Positions 24,893 through 33,526 of a stretch of 64,000 nt of DNA are shown in pieces (the stretch's first letter is position 1; each line of letters starts with the position of its first letter). The DNA comes from Paenibacillus piri (GTDB taxonomy: Bacteria; Bacillota; Bacilli; Paenibacillales; NBRC-103111): the NCBI RefSeq assembly GCF_004354045.1, contig NZ_SMRT01000014.1:1-64000 (forward strand), written 5' to 3'. Below the pieces are notes generated by a model, which ran no database searches, was not told the origin of the DNA, and was given only the letters and a program-made list of their open reading frames with translations. A program made the translations under genes and the position numbers.

Positions 24893-26296
24893 ATGCTGGA
24901 CGCTTCAACCGCTTCAACGGGTACGCAAGGGTCGTCGCTTGATTTGCGCAAGACGGCGCCCTGGATTATTTTTATTATTTTTTTCGGCGTTCTCAACGAG
25001 ACGGTATTCAACGTGTCCACGCCGAACATCGCCGCCCAATATCAATTGACGCCATCGGGCGTCAGCTGGGTGCTGACGACTTTCATCATCTTTTTCGGGA
25101 TCGGCTCCGTCATTTACGGCAAGCTGTCGGATATTTACAGCCTGAAGAAGCTGATCGTGATCGGAATTATCGTGTACAATGTCGGGTCGGTGGTAGGGAT
25201 CTGCTTTCAGGCGTGGTATCCGATGGTTATTGTCGCAAGAGCGATTCAAGGCGCCGGGGCATCGGCCATTCCCGCGTTAATTATGGTCGTCGTCGCGAGA
25301 TATTTTTCGCCGGACGACCGGGGTAAAGTATTCGGTATTTTGAACTCGACAATAGCTTTTGCCGTTGGCGTCGGACCCGTTCTTGGCGGATTTGTTTCGG
25401 CGGCGTATCATTGGTCGTTTTTATTCCTCATCCCGCTGTTTACGCTCATCTCGATTCCGTTTTTCCGGAAAGTGCTGCCGGATGAAGAAACGCGCGACGG
25501 GAAGCTGGATGTTCCGGGGGCTAGCCTGATCGGCTTCGGTCTTGCCGCGCTCATTTTATTTTTCACGATACCGAAGTGGTATTATTTGGCTGCCAGTGTT
25601 GTGCTGCTGGCATGGTTTATCGTTCATATCCGCCGGGTCGAGCAGCCGTTTATCGAGCCGGAGCTGCTTAAAAACCGGCTATTCCGCAGCGGTCTGATCG
25701 TCGGATTTATTTTATTTTGCACCGTCATGGGCATTATGTTCGTCATGCCGCTTATGCTGAGCGGTTTGAAAGGCTTAAGCACGAGCGCAATCGGCTGGAT
25801 TTTGTTCCCCGGGGCGATCAGCGCGGTTGTATTCGGTCCGATAGGCGGCAGCTTGGCGGATAGACGAGGAAACAACTATGTAGTTGCGATCGGAATTACG
25901 CTGCTGACGATCAGTCTGCTGCTGATTTCTTCCATGCTCGGCTTGAACGCATGGCTTACGTCCGCGGCAATGGTATTGTTGTACATCGGTTTCTCGTTCA
26001 TTCAAACGGCGCTGGCCAACAGCGTCTCCCTGACGCTGGACAGGAATCAAACTGGCGTAGGCATGGGGCTGTTCAATCTGGTCGGCTTTATTTCGGGGGC
26101 TGTCGGGACGGCAGTCGTTGCGAGAGTATTGGACGAAAAGCTGCTGAGCTTTCCGGTCAATCCGTTGGTTCGCGGCACCGAAGCGCATTTGTACAGCAAC
26201 CTGCTGCTCATGTTTGTGGCCGCGATTATATTGGGCGCCGTTATTTTTTACCGCAGCTACGGTTTGATCAAATTCAAGGTGAAGTCTTCGGCCTAA
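24893..26296 (+). CDS. 14-segment MFS efflux pump, Tet(L)/DHA2-like
   Basis: The 467-residue protein has about 14 membrane segments and motifs shared with Tet(L)/Tet(K): VLNETVFNVSTPNIA, IYGKLSDIYSLKKL (loop 2-3), ARAIQGAGASAIPALIMVVVAR (segment 4 and 5 motif) and ILFPGAISAVVFGPIGG. Such pumps exchange drug or metal-drug complexes, and in some cases Na+ or K+, for protons. ATG 24893 lies 8 bp after AGGAG; a GTG at 24884 overlaps that site. The gene is convergent with the spermidine-synthase-like gene. Tetracycline itself as a substrate is not established by the sequence. Confidence 0.85.
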   Translation: MLDASTASTGTQGSSLDLRKTAPWIIFIIFFGVLNETVFNVSTPNIAAQYQLTPSGVSWVLTTFIIFFGIGSVIYGKLSDIYSLKKLIVIGIIVYNVGSVVGICFQAWYPMVIVARAIQGAGASAIPALIMVVVARYFSPDDRGKVFGILNSTIAFAVGVGPVLGGFVSAAYHWSFLFLIPLFTLISIPFFRKVLPDEETRDGKLDVPGASLIGFGLAALILFFTIPKWYYLAASVVLLAWFIVHIRRVEQPFIEPELLKNRLFRSGLIVGFILFCTVMGIMFVMPLMLSGLKGLSTSAIGWILFPGAISAVVFGPIGGSLADRRGNNYVVAIGITLLTISLLLISSMLGLNAWLTSAAMVLLYIGFSFIQTALANSVSLTLDRNQTGVGMGLFNLVGFISGAVGTAVVARVLDEKLLSFPVNPLVRGTEAHLYSNLLLMFVAAIILGAVIFYRSYGLIKFKVKSSA

Positions 26297-26323
26297 AATC
26301 GCGGACTTCAATTATCTGCAACT

Positions 26324-26357
26324 CCCCATATTCACCGGCGCGCCGGCGGGTATGGGG
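26324..26357. terminator. Shared terminator hairpin between convergent genes
   Basis: CCCCATA (26324-26330) pairs with TATGGGG (26351-26357), with a GC-rich inner stem CCGGCGCGCCGG. It overlaps the last codons of the minus-strand gene. Confidence 0.5.
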
Positions 26358-27096
26358 TTTGATCGGTAATGACATACCCCGGCTCCAATTCGATTTCGAT
26401 AAACTCTGCCATCTGCCGAGGCTGAAAATCGGTGGTTCTGCTGCTGCCGATGATTATTATGTTTCTAATGTCTGACGCAGCTTCCCCCGGCAAGGAAAAG
26501 GCTCTGGTGCAGGCGTACGATTCCTTGAGCGTCGTGTAAATGGCGTTGATGTGCTTGTCGTTTTTGATTTTGCCCGTAAGATTCAAGATAATGGCCCCGC
26601 GGGGATTAAGCTTCTGCCGGGTTATATCGAAAAACTGCAGCGATGTCAAATGAGTCGGAGTTCCCTTGCGGGTGAAGGCGTCTACGATAATATAATCCAG
26701 CGTCCCCGGCTGTTCGTCCTGGAGGATGAGGCGTCCGTCGCCGATCACGATATCGTCTTTGCCGTACTGGAAAAATGCTCTGCTCAGCTCCGCTACCGTC
26801 TCGTCGATCTCCGCTACTTTAAACCGCTTCTGCGGGTAATGGCCGGAAATCGTCCCGATTCCGTGTCCGATCACGAACACATGCTCAAAGGCCGGGTTGT
26901 TATGCTCCATGCAATGAATGATGGCACGCGGGTATTCCAGTACGATACGTTTCGGATCGTTCATATCCATTGCGCCTTGAACGGCATGATCCGAAAACTG
27001 CAGGAAGCGATACTTCCCCAGTTGTCCATATAGTTGGGAGGTTTCGTAAACCGCAATTTCGTGAATGCGGCTGAATTCCTTGGCTAGCAGCTGCAA
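26332..27096 (-). CDS. Spermidine synthase-like protein without the N-terminal domain
   Basis: 254 residues with a Rossmann-type fold: glycine-rich motif FVIGHGIGTISGHYP (about 73-87), an acidic end of strand 2 (VAEIDETVAELSRAFF), then GDGRLIL and LDYIIVDAF, the order found in spermidine synthase (SpeE)-type methyltransferase-fold enzymes. The SpeE beta-hairpin domain is reduced. The catalytic Asp pair of true SpeE is only partly matched (IVDAF), so polyamine synthesis is not assured; many such paralogues are uncharacterised. A TTG start follows AAGGAGATCGACCCTC. Confidence 0.75.
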   Translation of the reverse strand: MQLLAKEFSRIHEIAVYETSQLYGQLGKYRFLQFSDHAVQGAMDMNDPKRIVLEYPRAIIHCMEHNNPAFEHVFVIGHGIGTISGHYPQKRFKVAEIDETVAELSRAFFQYGKDDIVIGDGRLILQDEQPGTLDYIIVDAFTRKGTPTHLTSLQFFDITRQKLNPRGAIILNLTGKIKNDKHINAIYTTLKESYACTRAFSLPGEAASDIRNIIIIGSSRTTDFQPRQMAEFIEIELEPGYVITDQTPYPPARR

Positions 27097-27226
27097 GAGG
27101 GTCGATCTCCTTTGTATTCCGTTATTTTAAGTACTTGTCCAAATAGCAATCTGTAAGAAATCCGGGAAGAAGGCGTATGCTAAGATAAGGGCAAGCATTT
27201 AATCCCACTTGAAAGGATGTTGCAGG

Positions 27227-27637
27227 ATGGCAAAGCTTACGCCTTATATTTTCTCGGAGGATTCAAGAGCCCAGGCTGAATTTTACACGCAAGCGCTCGG
27301 CGGGGAAATCTTGTCCGTTATGACGCATGGTCAATTGCCGGATGCAAGCCAAAACATGAAGGATAAAGTCATGCACTTGAGTCTGGTTGCCGGCGGGGTT
27401 ACCTTCTATATGACCGACTTCGTATTCGGACAGTTGGTTCCTGGAAACGGGATCAATCTAAGCCTCGAATTCGAAACGGAAGCTGAAGCGCGTGAAGCTT
27501 TTGATAAGCTTGCGGACGGAGGCGTTGTCAGGCATCCGTTTTCGCCGGCTTTCTGGGGTGCGCTGTTCGGGCAGCTCGAAGACAAGTACGGCGTTTCATG
27601 GATGATCAGCTACGAGCCGAAAGCCGGTCAAGCCTAA
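27227..27637 (+). CDS. VOC-superfamily protein, PhnB-like
   Basis: 136 residues with two beta-alpha-beta modules of the glyoxalase/bleomycin-resistance fold: LTPYIFSEDSRAQAEFYTQALGGEI at the start and the second module ending GALFGQLEDKYGVSWMISYEP. The latter motif marks the PhnB-like branch, many of whose members are uncharacterised. ATG 27227 follows AGGATG; an upstream TTG at 27209 is unlikely. It is monocistronic with a weak terminator downstream. Confidence 0.88.
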   Translation: MAKLTPYIFSEDSRAQAEFYTQALGGEILSVMTHGQLPDASQNMKDKVMHLSLVAGGVTFYMTDFVFGQLVPGNGINLSLEFETEAEAREAFDKLADGGVVRHPFSPAFWGALFGQLEDKYGVSWMISYEPKAGQA

Positions 27638-27658
27638 GCGCGTTATTCATATCCTGAT

Positions 27659-27696
27659 GAGAGGCCGCCGAATGTTTCGGGCAGGCTTCTTTTTGT
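27659..27696 (+). terminator. Terminator after the VOC gene
   Basis: GAGGCCGCCGAA and TTCGGGCAGGCTTC form an imperfect stem followed by TTTTT. Confidence 0.55.
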
Positions 27697-27775
27697 TGTC
27701 GGGAAATGATGCGAAGCAAATTATTGCAGATAACCGGGGGCTCCCCCAAAAGTAATAGGAATTTGCTTCAGAGCT

Positions 27776-28675
27776 TCACGTCCGATCAGGAAGTCGCGTT
27801 GGCGTCCAGGCCAATTTACGGTACGCCGCCGGCGTTACGCCTAGCAGCTTTTTAAACATGCGGTGAAAATGGGGCAGCGATTCGAAGCCGCACATTTCGG
27901 CGATCAGGCTGATCTTATGGTCCGTATCGTTCAGCAGTTCCTTTGCTCTCATCATCCGTTTCGTTACTATGTACTCGCTCAAATTCATGCCGATCGTCTG
28001 CTTAAACACGCGGCTGAAGTGCGCAGGCGTAACGGACGCTTTGCAGGAAACGGCCGAAAGGCCGATTTCGATCCCGTCATCGAACAGATGGTCGTCGATA
28101 TACAGCAAAACAGGCTTCATCCAGCTCGGTCCGACCGATGAATCGACGGCGCCGTGCCCGTGAGCCGGGCCGCTTTCCCTGTTCAGCAGCAGCAGCATCG
28201 ATTGAAGCTGCAGGACGATGGCTTGCCGGCAGCCTGTCGCGGATGAGCGGATTTCCTCCTGTATGCGATCAAGAGCGGCTTCGAGCTCCTGCCTCTTCGG
28301 GTGTGCCAGCTCGAATTTATAGCTTTTCCGCTTTTTCTGCTGTTCGAAGCAGTGGAGATAGGAGAAGGAATCGCCGAAGGAAGCATGCTGTACGATCATA
28401 GGGCTGAAAAAAACGGCGGTCGAGGTGACAGGATCGTCCTTGTCCGGCAGCGCGCGATGGATCGTATTTCCGGGAATTGCGAACAGGTCGCCCTCCCGCA
28501 TATCGTAAATCGTCTGGTCGATAAATAATGTGCCTTTTCCGCGGTACACATAGACGAGCTCGTACCAATCGTGAATGTGATCGGGCAGCTCGGCTTGCAT
28601 GCTTTTCGTACCTTTGTACGCGAACGAGAAGGGAAAAGCGCTATTGGCATCAAATTGCTTGCGGATGGGATTCAT
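27776..28675 (-). CDS. AraC-family regulator with N-terminal cupin domain
   Basis: 299 residues: a cupin-type sugar-sensing domain (about 1-110, with HIHDWYELVYVYRGKGTLFI and GDLFAIPGNTIH) and a C-terminal double HTH (about 195-290, ending FESLPHFHRMFKKLLGVTPAAYRK). AGGAG lies 6 bp before the ATG. It is divergent from fucU across a 168-bp gap and probably activates the fucU-dehydrogenase pair. Confidence 0.9.
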   Translation of the reverse strand: MNPIRKQFDANSAFPFSFAYKGTKSMQAELPDHIHDWYELVYVYRGKGTLFIDQTIYDMREGDLFAIPGNTIHRALPDKDDPVTSTAVFFSPMIVQHASFGDSFSYLHCFEQQKKRKSYKFELAHPKRQELEAALDRIQEEIRSSATGCRQAIVLQLQSMLLLLNRESGPAHGHGAVDSSVGPSWMKPVLLYIDDHLFDDGIEIGLSAVSCKASVTPAHFSRVFKQTIGMNLSEYIVTKRMMRAKELLNDTDHKISLIAEMCGFESLPHFHRMFKKLLGVTPAAYRKLAWTPTRLPDRT

Positions 28676-28843
28676 TCGCGTCTCCTGAAGTTGTTTTTGC
28701 GGTCAGCGGCAGGCCTGCCGCCCATACAAGCATCAGCTTATCAAAAAAGAGTACAAATTTGCAAACATAAGCTATTTTATTATAGCAATTTGCTGATAAA
28801 ATAAAGCTTGGAACGAATCCCGGCATGAAAGGAAGATACGAAT

Positions 28844-29281
28844 ATGCTAATCGGTATTTCAAAGCTGATTTCACCGGAATTGATCAAAATTTTGATGGAG
28901 ATGGGCCATGGGGACGAGCTTGTGCTGGCGGACGGCAACTTCCCTGCGGCAAGCATGGCGCAGAGGCTGGTCCGCTGTGACGGGCATCCGGTGCCGGAGC
29001 TGCTCGAGGCGATCCTTAAACTGTTTCCGCTCGATACTTACGTGCAGCATCCCGCGGCTCTGATGGACAAGGTCCCCGGCGATACGGTCGAAACACCTAT
29101 TTGGAAGCGGTATCAAACTATTGTCGCTCCATACGCCGCAGTGGAGCAGCCGTTTGAATATGTAGAGCGGTTTGCATTTTACGAGCGGGCGAAGGAGGCT
29201 TATGCAATAGTCGCGACAGGCGAAGAGGCGCTGTACGCCAATATCATTTTGAAAAAGGGCGTTATTAAGGGGCAAAGCTAA
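28844..29281 (+). CDS. fucU: RbsD/FucU-family sugar mutarotase
   Basis: 145 residues, the usual FucU length. The signature MGHGDELVLADGNFPA, with the catalytic His, lies at about 20-35, followed by ILKLFPLDTYV and the C-terminal ALYANIILKKGVI. FucU and RbsD interconvert anomers or pyranose and furanose forms of L-fucose, ribose and related sugars. GGAAGATACGA precedes the ATG. The dehydrogenase follows 61 bp downstream, a pairing that suggests a sugar oxidised as the specific anomer delivered by the mutarotase. Confidence 0.88.
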   Translation: MLIGISKLISPELIKILMEMGHGDELVLADGNFPAASMAQRLVRCDGHPVPELLEAILKLFPLDTYVQHPAALMDKVPGDTVETPIWKRYQTIVAPYAAVEQPFEYVERFAFYERAKEAYAIVATGEEALYANIILKKGVIKGQS

Positions 29282-29342
29282 CGCTTGGGAACGAACCGGT
29301 CATTTCCTTTCATAATCTTAAATACGTCAGGAGGCTTTATTC

Positions 29343-30356
29343 ATGAGGGGTATCGTTTGTGAAGAAGTGGAAAAGTTCAAGTATATCGAGCTGGAGGAAC
29401 CGGTATTGACACCGGGCGAAGCGATTGTACGCATCCGGAGAATCGGCATCTGCGGAACGGATTTGCACGCATACAAAGGCAATCAGCCTTTCTTTTCATA
29501 TCCCCGGGTGCTTGGACATGAGCTGGCGGGCGTAATTGAAAGCGTAGGCGTCAACGATGCGGGGCTGCAGGTCGGAGACCAGGTGGGTATCATGCCGTAT
29601 ATGCATTGCGGGAGCTGTATCGCCTGCCGCAACGGCAAGACCAATTGCTGCACGAGTCTTCAGGTGCTGGGCGTTCATTCCGACGGCGGTATGCGGGAGC
29701 TGCTGTCTGTGCCGGTCACCCATCTGATCCGCACGAATGAGCTTACGCTCGATCAGACTGCGGTGTTGGAGCCGCTCAGCATCGGTGCTCATGCGGTGCG
29801 GAGATCGGAGCTGCGCGCCGGCGAGACGGTGCTGGTCATCGGGGCGGGACCGATCGGGCTGGGTGTGATGGCCTTCGCGAAGCACCGCGGCGCGCAGGTA
29901 ATCGCGATGGACATCAACGACGAGCGGCTCGCATTTTGCCGCCAATGGGCCGGAGTCGACCATACGGTAAATGCGCTGAACGGGCCCAAGGAGCAGCTGG
30001 CAGCGCTAACGAACGGCGATTTTCCGACGATTGTATTTGACGCTACCGGGAACCTCCGGTCAATGACCGATTCATTCGGTCTTGTCGCCCATGGCGGCAA
30101 GCTCGTTTATGTAGGATTGGTCAAAGCGGATATCAGCTTTAACGATCCTGAGTTTCACAAGCATGAATTGACGCTGCTGAGCAGCCGCAACGCAACCCGG
30201 GAAGATTTCGACAATGTGATGGAAGCGGTAAGAGGCGGAAGCATCGACGTAAACAGCTATATTACTCACCGTGTGCCGTTCGGGCAAATGATCGAACACT
30301 TCGACAGCTGGCTGCAGCCGGAGTCCAAGGTGATTAAAGCGATGGTCGAATTGTAA
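29343..30356 (+). CDS. Zinc-dependent medium-chain sugar/alcohol dehydrogenase
   Basis: 337 residues. Catalytic zinc residues are seen in RIGICGTDLHAYKG (Cys37) and LGHELAGVIE (His, Glu); the structural zinc loop is CGSCIACRNGKTNCC; the NAD-binding motif is VIGAGPIGLGVM. It belongs to the threonine/sorbitol/galactitol-phosphate dehydrogenase group. Its substrate is likely the sugar, or the sugar acid derived from it, handled by the FucU protein. AGGAGG lies upstream of the ATG. Confidence 0.9.
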   Translation: MRGIVCEEVEKFKYIELEEPVLTPGEAIVRIRRIGICGTDLHAYKGNQPFFSYPRVLGHELAGVIESVGVNDAGLQVGDQVGIMPYMHCGSCIACRNGKTNCCTSLQVLGVHSDGGMRELLSVPVTHLIRTNELTLDQTAVLEPLSIGAHAVRRSELRAGETVLVIGAGPIGLGVMAFAKHRGAQVIAMDINDERLAFCRQWAGVDHTVNALNGPKEQLAALTNGDFPTIVFDATGNLRSMTDSFGLVAHGGKLVYVGLVKADISFNDPEFHKHELTLLSSRNATREDFDNVMEAVRGGSIDVNSYITHRVPFGQMIEHFDSWLQPESKVIKAMVEL

Positions 30357-30400
30357 ATGCAGCAAGCAATAGCGTAAAGAGGAAACCAATGAGTATTACA

Positions 30401-30435
30401 GCCTCCGGCACCGGTGATGGTGCCGGAGGCTTGTT
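30401..30435 (+). terminator. Rho-independent terminator after the dehydrogenase
   Basis: A perfect 12-bp GC-rich stem GCCTCCGGCACC/GGTGCCGGAGGC with a 6-nt loop is followed by TTGTTT. Confidence 0.8.
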
Positions 30436-30518
30436 TGCGCTTGGCCGGCGCATGACTGTCGGACCGGATGAAAATCCGGGAAAATAACGAAACATAGAAA
30501 TAAAGGGTTGCAGAAATT

Positions 30519-30564
30519 ATAACCATCGGTTATTATGAAACCAACGGTTACTAACCAGTGGTTA
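30519..30564. promoter_or_regulatory. Tandem palindromic operators for the TetR gene
   Basis: ATAACC-ATC-GGTTAT (30519-30533) and TAACC-AGT-GGTTA (30552-30564) are two palindromes of the same design (TAACC N3 GGTTA), centred 32 bp apart, with a further GGTTA half-site between them. They lie 22-67 bp before the TetR start and are the obvious autoregulatory sites. Confidence 0.65.
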
Positions 30565-30585
30565 TGATTATGGAGGAGATTCTTG

Positions 30586-31248
30586 ATGACGGTGGAGACT
30601 TCAAAAAGAAAGACTCGCCACGAGCTTCGTTCCGAGGAAACGAAGCGGAGCATCGCGGAAGCGGCAGGGAGACTGTTCACGACGCGCGGCTACGAAACGG
30701 TAACAATGCGGGAAATCGCCAAGGAAGCGAACTGCTCCCATACAACGATTTACTTGTATTTTAAGGATAAAGAGGCACTGCTGGAGCAGCTTGCTATACC
30801 GCCGCTGCAAACGTTGGAAGCGGCCTTCATCGCGGCTATGAATCAGCTCTCCACGGCTCCCGGGGAGAAGCTGAAAGAGATGAGCCGGCAGTTTCTGCGC
30901 TTCTGCCTGTCGCATAAAAGCATGGTTTCCGTCATTTTCAATATGCGCGCGGTGCGTGTGGACGAAGTGGACCCGACCAGCGAGATGAACCGGCTGCGAA
31001 TCAGGCTGTTCGATCATTTGACGGAGTGTGTGAATCAGTTGATCCCCGCCGGCTCCGCCACGGAAAGAGTGAACCTGGGCCGCGTCTACTTTTATGTGCT
31101 GAATGGTATGGTGATGACGTATCTGTACAACGAGGAGCCGCTGGAAGAGCTGCTGGAGCGAATTTTCCCGCTGCTTGACCAGTCGGTCGACATTGTCCTG
31201 CTCGGCATGAGCTGCAAAGCCCGATCCGGTTCAGAGGCGGGTCAATAA
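30586..31248 (+). CDS. TetR-family transcriptional regulator
   Basis: 220 residues. The HTH lies at about 15-65 (IAEAAGRLFTTRGYETVTMREIAKEANCSHTTIYLYFKDKEALL) and is followed by a helical ligand domain. ATG 30586 lies 7 bp after GGAGGAG. The metallo-hydrolase gene follows 95 bp downstream on the same strand and may be its target together with itself. Confidence 0.9.
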   Translation: MTVETSKRKTRHELRSEETKRSIAEAAGRLFTTRGYETVTMREIAKEANCSHTTIYLYFKDKEALLEQLAIPPLQTLEAAFIAAMNQLSTAPGEKLKEMSRQFLRFCLSHKSMVSVIFNMRAVRVDEVDPTSEMNRLRIRLFDHLTECVNQLIPAGSATERVNLGRVYFYVLNGMVMTYLYNEEPLEELLERIFPLLDQSVDIVLLGMSCKARSGSEAGQ

Positions 31249-31343
31249 ACAATAATGCAGAGGCATTCCTTTAGAATGAACATGAACTTAAACGACAAAG
31301 GAACGGAATGAAACAGTAAATTATTCGGTGAGGAGCGGCTAGG

Positions 31344-32033
31344 ATGAAAATAAAGCAGCTTTCGGAGCATGTATGGGAATGCAGCATATGGACGATTATT
31401 CCGGTAAGCGTATGGCTGGTGAAAACGGAAACCGGGCTGACCTTGGTGGATGCGGGGGTTTCGTGGATGGCGGGAGGACTGCTGCGGCAGATTAAAGCGA
31501 TGAATCTGCCGCTGGAGCGTATTGTACTGACGCACGGGCATTCGGATCATACGGGAAGCATCCGGAAGCTGCGCGAGCATTTCGAGGTTCCGGTCTACGT
31601 GCATGAAGCTGAAATTGCCTGCATGGAAGGGCGGCAGCCGTATCCCGGACGCCGTAAAGCGCAGGCGTCCGTCGAAGCGGGACTGGTGCAGCCGCTTGCC
31701 ATGGAGCAGCCGGTTGGCGGGCTGGTGCCGTACTGGACGCCCGGCCATTCACCGGGACATACCGCCTTCTATCATGAGCGGGACGGGGTTTTGCTGGCCG
31801 GCGACTTGTTTACGACGAAGCGCGGCAGGCTCCATCAGCCGATGGCGATGTTTACCGCGGATATGGCGCAAGCCGTAGAAAGCGGCGCAATCGTGGAGCA
31901 GTTGAAGCCGGAGCTGCTCAGCATTTGCCATGGCGGCGTAGTGGTCCGGCCGCATGAGCAGTACGAGGCTTACAAGCTAGAATGGATGAACAGCAGCTAT
32001 AACCGGCACCGGAATGCCGGCAGCGCTAAGTAG
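31344..32033 (+). CDS. MBL-fold metallo-hydrolase
   Basis: 229 residues. The metal motif THGHSDHTG is at about 62-70, with further ligands in PGHSPGHTAFYH and AGDLFTT and a late His (ICHGG). It lacks the extra domains of known glyoxalase II, RNase Z or lactonase groups, so the substrate is unknown. GTGAGGAGCGGCTAGG precedes the ATG. Confidence 0.9.
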   Translation: MKIKQLSEHVWECSIWTIIPVSVWLVKTETGLTLVDAGVSWMAGGLLRQIKAMNLPLERIVLTHGHSDHTGSIRKLREHFEVPVYVHEAEIACMEGRQPYPGRRKAQASVEAGLVQPLAMEQPVGGLVPYWTPGHSPGHTAFYHERDGVLLAGDLFTTKRGRLHQPMAMFTADMAQAVESGAIVEQLKPELLSICHGGVVVRPHEQYEAYKLEWMNSSYNRHRNAGSAK

Positions 32034-32232
32034 GATCGGTCTTCTCGGGTACGATTATGCTCGTTACGCGCGAGGCGGCGGCATATGCCCGCCCACTCCG
32101 CGCGCGAATCCCGGGCGCGAGTTCTGGCAATTGCTTGGCGGTCAGTCCAACTCCGATGCCAGTCCGCAAGGCGGCATTGTTGCTCTGATGGACACCAGAG
32201 CCGTTAAATACGGCGAATCGAGAGGTTTTCAA
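32026..32232 (-). pseudogene. Possible remnant of a LysR effector domain
   Basis: A 68-codon minus-strand frame contains GSGVHQSNNAALRTGIGVGL, reminiscent of the segment that closes the LysR effector pocket (A-V-R-A-G-I-G-I-G-L). No HTH region or start signal is present. The 32034-32498 gap otherwise holds only a terminator and a GC-rich hairpin (AAACGCCG...CGGCGCGTTT near 32413-32441). The assignment is weak. Confidence 0.25.
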
Positions 32233-32455
32233 ACGTAGCGGACCGGGGTGACGTTATCTTGCGGCAAATGTCTCAACTGAGTGAATGGAGAGTCAAATAA
32301 CGACTTTCCTGTCCGTCACAATTTAAAAAGGACGAAATCGTGCCCAATCAACGGCAGCCATGTCCGTTTCGCCGCGCCGCGACATCGATAACAAGCTGCG
32401 ACTGTACGTACGCAAACGCCGGAGCTGCCGCGGCGCGTTTGTTCCATAACGCAAG

Positions 32456-32485
32456 AAGAGGCCGGTCCAAGCGACCGGCCCTCTT
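32456..32485. terminator. Bidirectional terminator
   Basis: AAGAGGCCGGTC (32456-32467) pairs with GACCGGCCCTCTT (32473-32485). It ends the HAD gene on the minus strand. Confidence 0.7.
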
Positions 32486-32498
32486 GCATTTTATGCTT

Positions 32499-33302
32499 TT
32501 ATCGGGTCGGCTGCAGCACGAACTTTTCAACCACATGCTTGACGCCATCCTCGTTATTGCTGAGCGTCACATAATCGGCGATCTGCTTCAATGAATCGAC
32601 CGCATTGGCCATCGCCACCCCGAAGCCTGCGGCCTCGAGCAGTTCGTGATCGTTCCAGCTGTCGCCAATCGAGATGACTTCCGACATATCGTAGCCGTAT
32701 TGTCCGGCCAAATAACGCAGCGCGTCGCCCTTGGTCCCTTCGGGATGAATAATTTCGAGGAAATGAGGTTTCGATTTCGTAATGTGAACGAGATGTCCGA
32801 TCTCCTTGCGCAGTTCTACGGCGATTTCGTCCAGCTTGGCCGGCTCGTCGATGATCAGCAGCTTGATGGAAGGCTGGTCGGCCAGGCTTTTAAAATCAGG
32901 ATGAATCGTATAAGGTATTTTCGACAATGCGGCGTAGCCTTCGATTTTTTCGTTCTGCTCTTTTACATACAAAGTATCGTTCAAATACGTCTGCAGATGG
33001 AGCCCGTTGCGCTCGCAGTAATCAAATATAAAGTGCGCCGCCTCCGCAGGCACGGACCGCTCGTACAATATTCGGTCGTCCTGGGAGTTTTTGACGAGCG
33101 ATCCCTGATAGGTGATTAAGGGAACGTTAAGCTCCAGCTGGGAAGCAAGCTGCTTTGCCGACGCGTACATTCTGCCGGTCGCCAAAGTGACCGTGACGCC
33201 CTGCGCCATTGCTTGGGCCAGCGCCTGCTTCGTGCCCGGAGTAATTTCTTTTGCATCGTTAATCAGCGTATCGTCGATGTCGATCGCCAGCATTTTGTAC
33301 AT
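32499..33302 (-). CDS. Cof-type HAD phosphatase
   Basis: 267 residues. Motif I is IDIDDTLIND near the N-terminus, motif II is TLATGR, the conserved Lys lies in EGTKGDALRYL, and motif IV is SIGDSWNDHELLE. The large C2 cap is typical of Cof/YidA proteins that dephosphorylate sugar phosphates and similar metabolites. CAGGAGTGGATAACC before ATG 33302 decides the start; the open frame extends 13 codons upstream without a site. Confidence 0.9.
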   Translation of the reverse strand: MYKMLAIDIDDTLINDAKEITPGTKQALAQAMAQGVTVTLATGRMYASAKQLASQLELNVPLITYQGSLVKNSQDDRILYERSVPAEAAHFIFDYCERNGLHLQTYLNDTLYVKEQNEKIEGYAALSKIPYTIHPDFKSLADQPSIKLLIIDEPAKLDEIAVELRKEIGHLVHITKSKPHFLEIIHPEGTKGDALRYLAGQYGYDMSEVISIGDSWNDHELLEAAGFGVAMANAVDSLKQIADYVTLSNNEDGVKHVVEKFVLQPTR

Positions 33303-33402
33303 GGTTATCCACTCCTGATTTTTTCTATATACGGCTACCATTATACCTCAGTTTCACGCATTGAACTATACCGCGGGCCGGGAACGACTTCGTAATAAAA
33401 GC

Positions 33403-33492
33403 AAAAAAGTATAAAGCGAAAAAAAGTCCAATGTTCCCAAAAGCGGAACGTAAAAAAGTGTTATTGCCGGGAAGCGATTTCATCGATATGCT
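33403..33492 (+). promoter_or_regulatory. Promoter of cluster 2 with AAAAAAGT repeats
   Basis: TTGCCG (33464-33469) and TATGCT (33487-33492) with 17-bp spacing form a weak promoter. Upstream lie three copies of AAAAAAGT (33403, 33420 and 33452) and a small dyad GTTCC-N7-GGAAC (33433-33449). A poor -35 with upstream repeats suggests activation, probably by the AraC protein at 38367. Confidence 0.45.
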
Positions 33493-33526
33493 AGGTGCAC
33501 ATTCCAACACGAGAGGACGAGACGCT

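Noticed and set aside
33431..33526. Longer N-terminus for the cluster 2 LplB permease
   Set aside because: The extra codons cover the promoter and -10 box; GAGAGG before ATG 33527 gives the normal family start.
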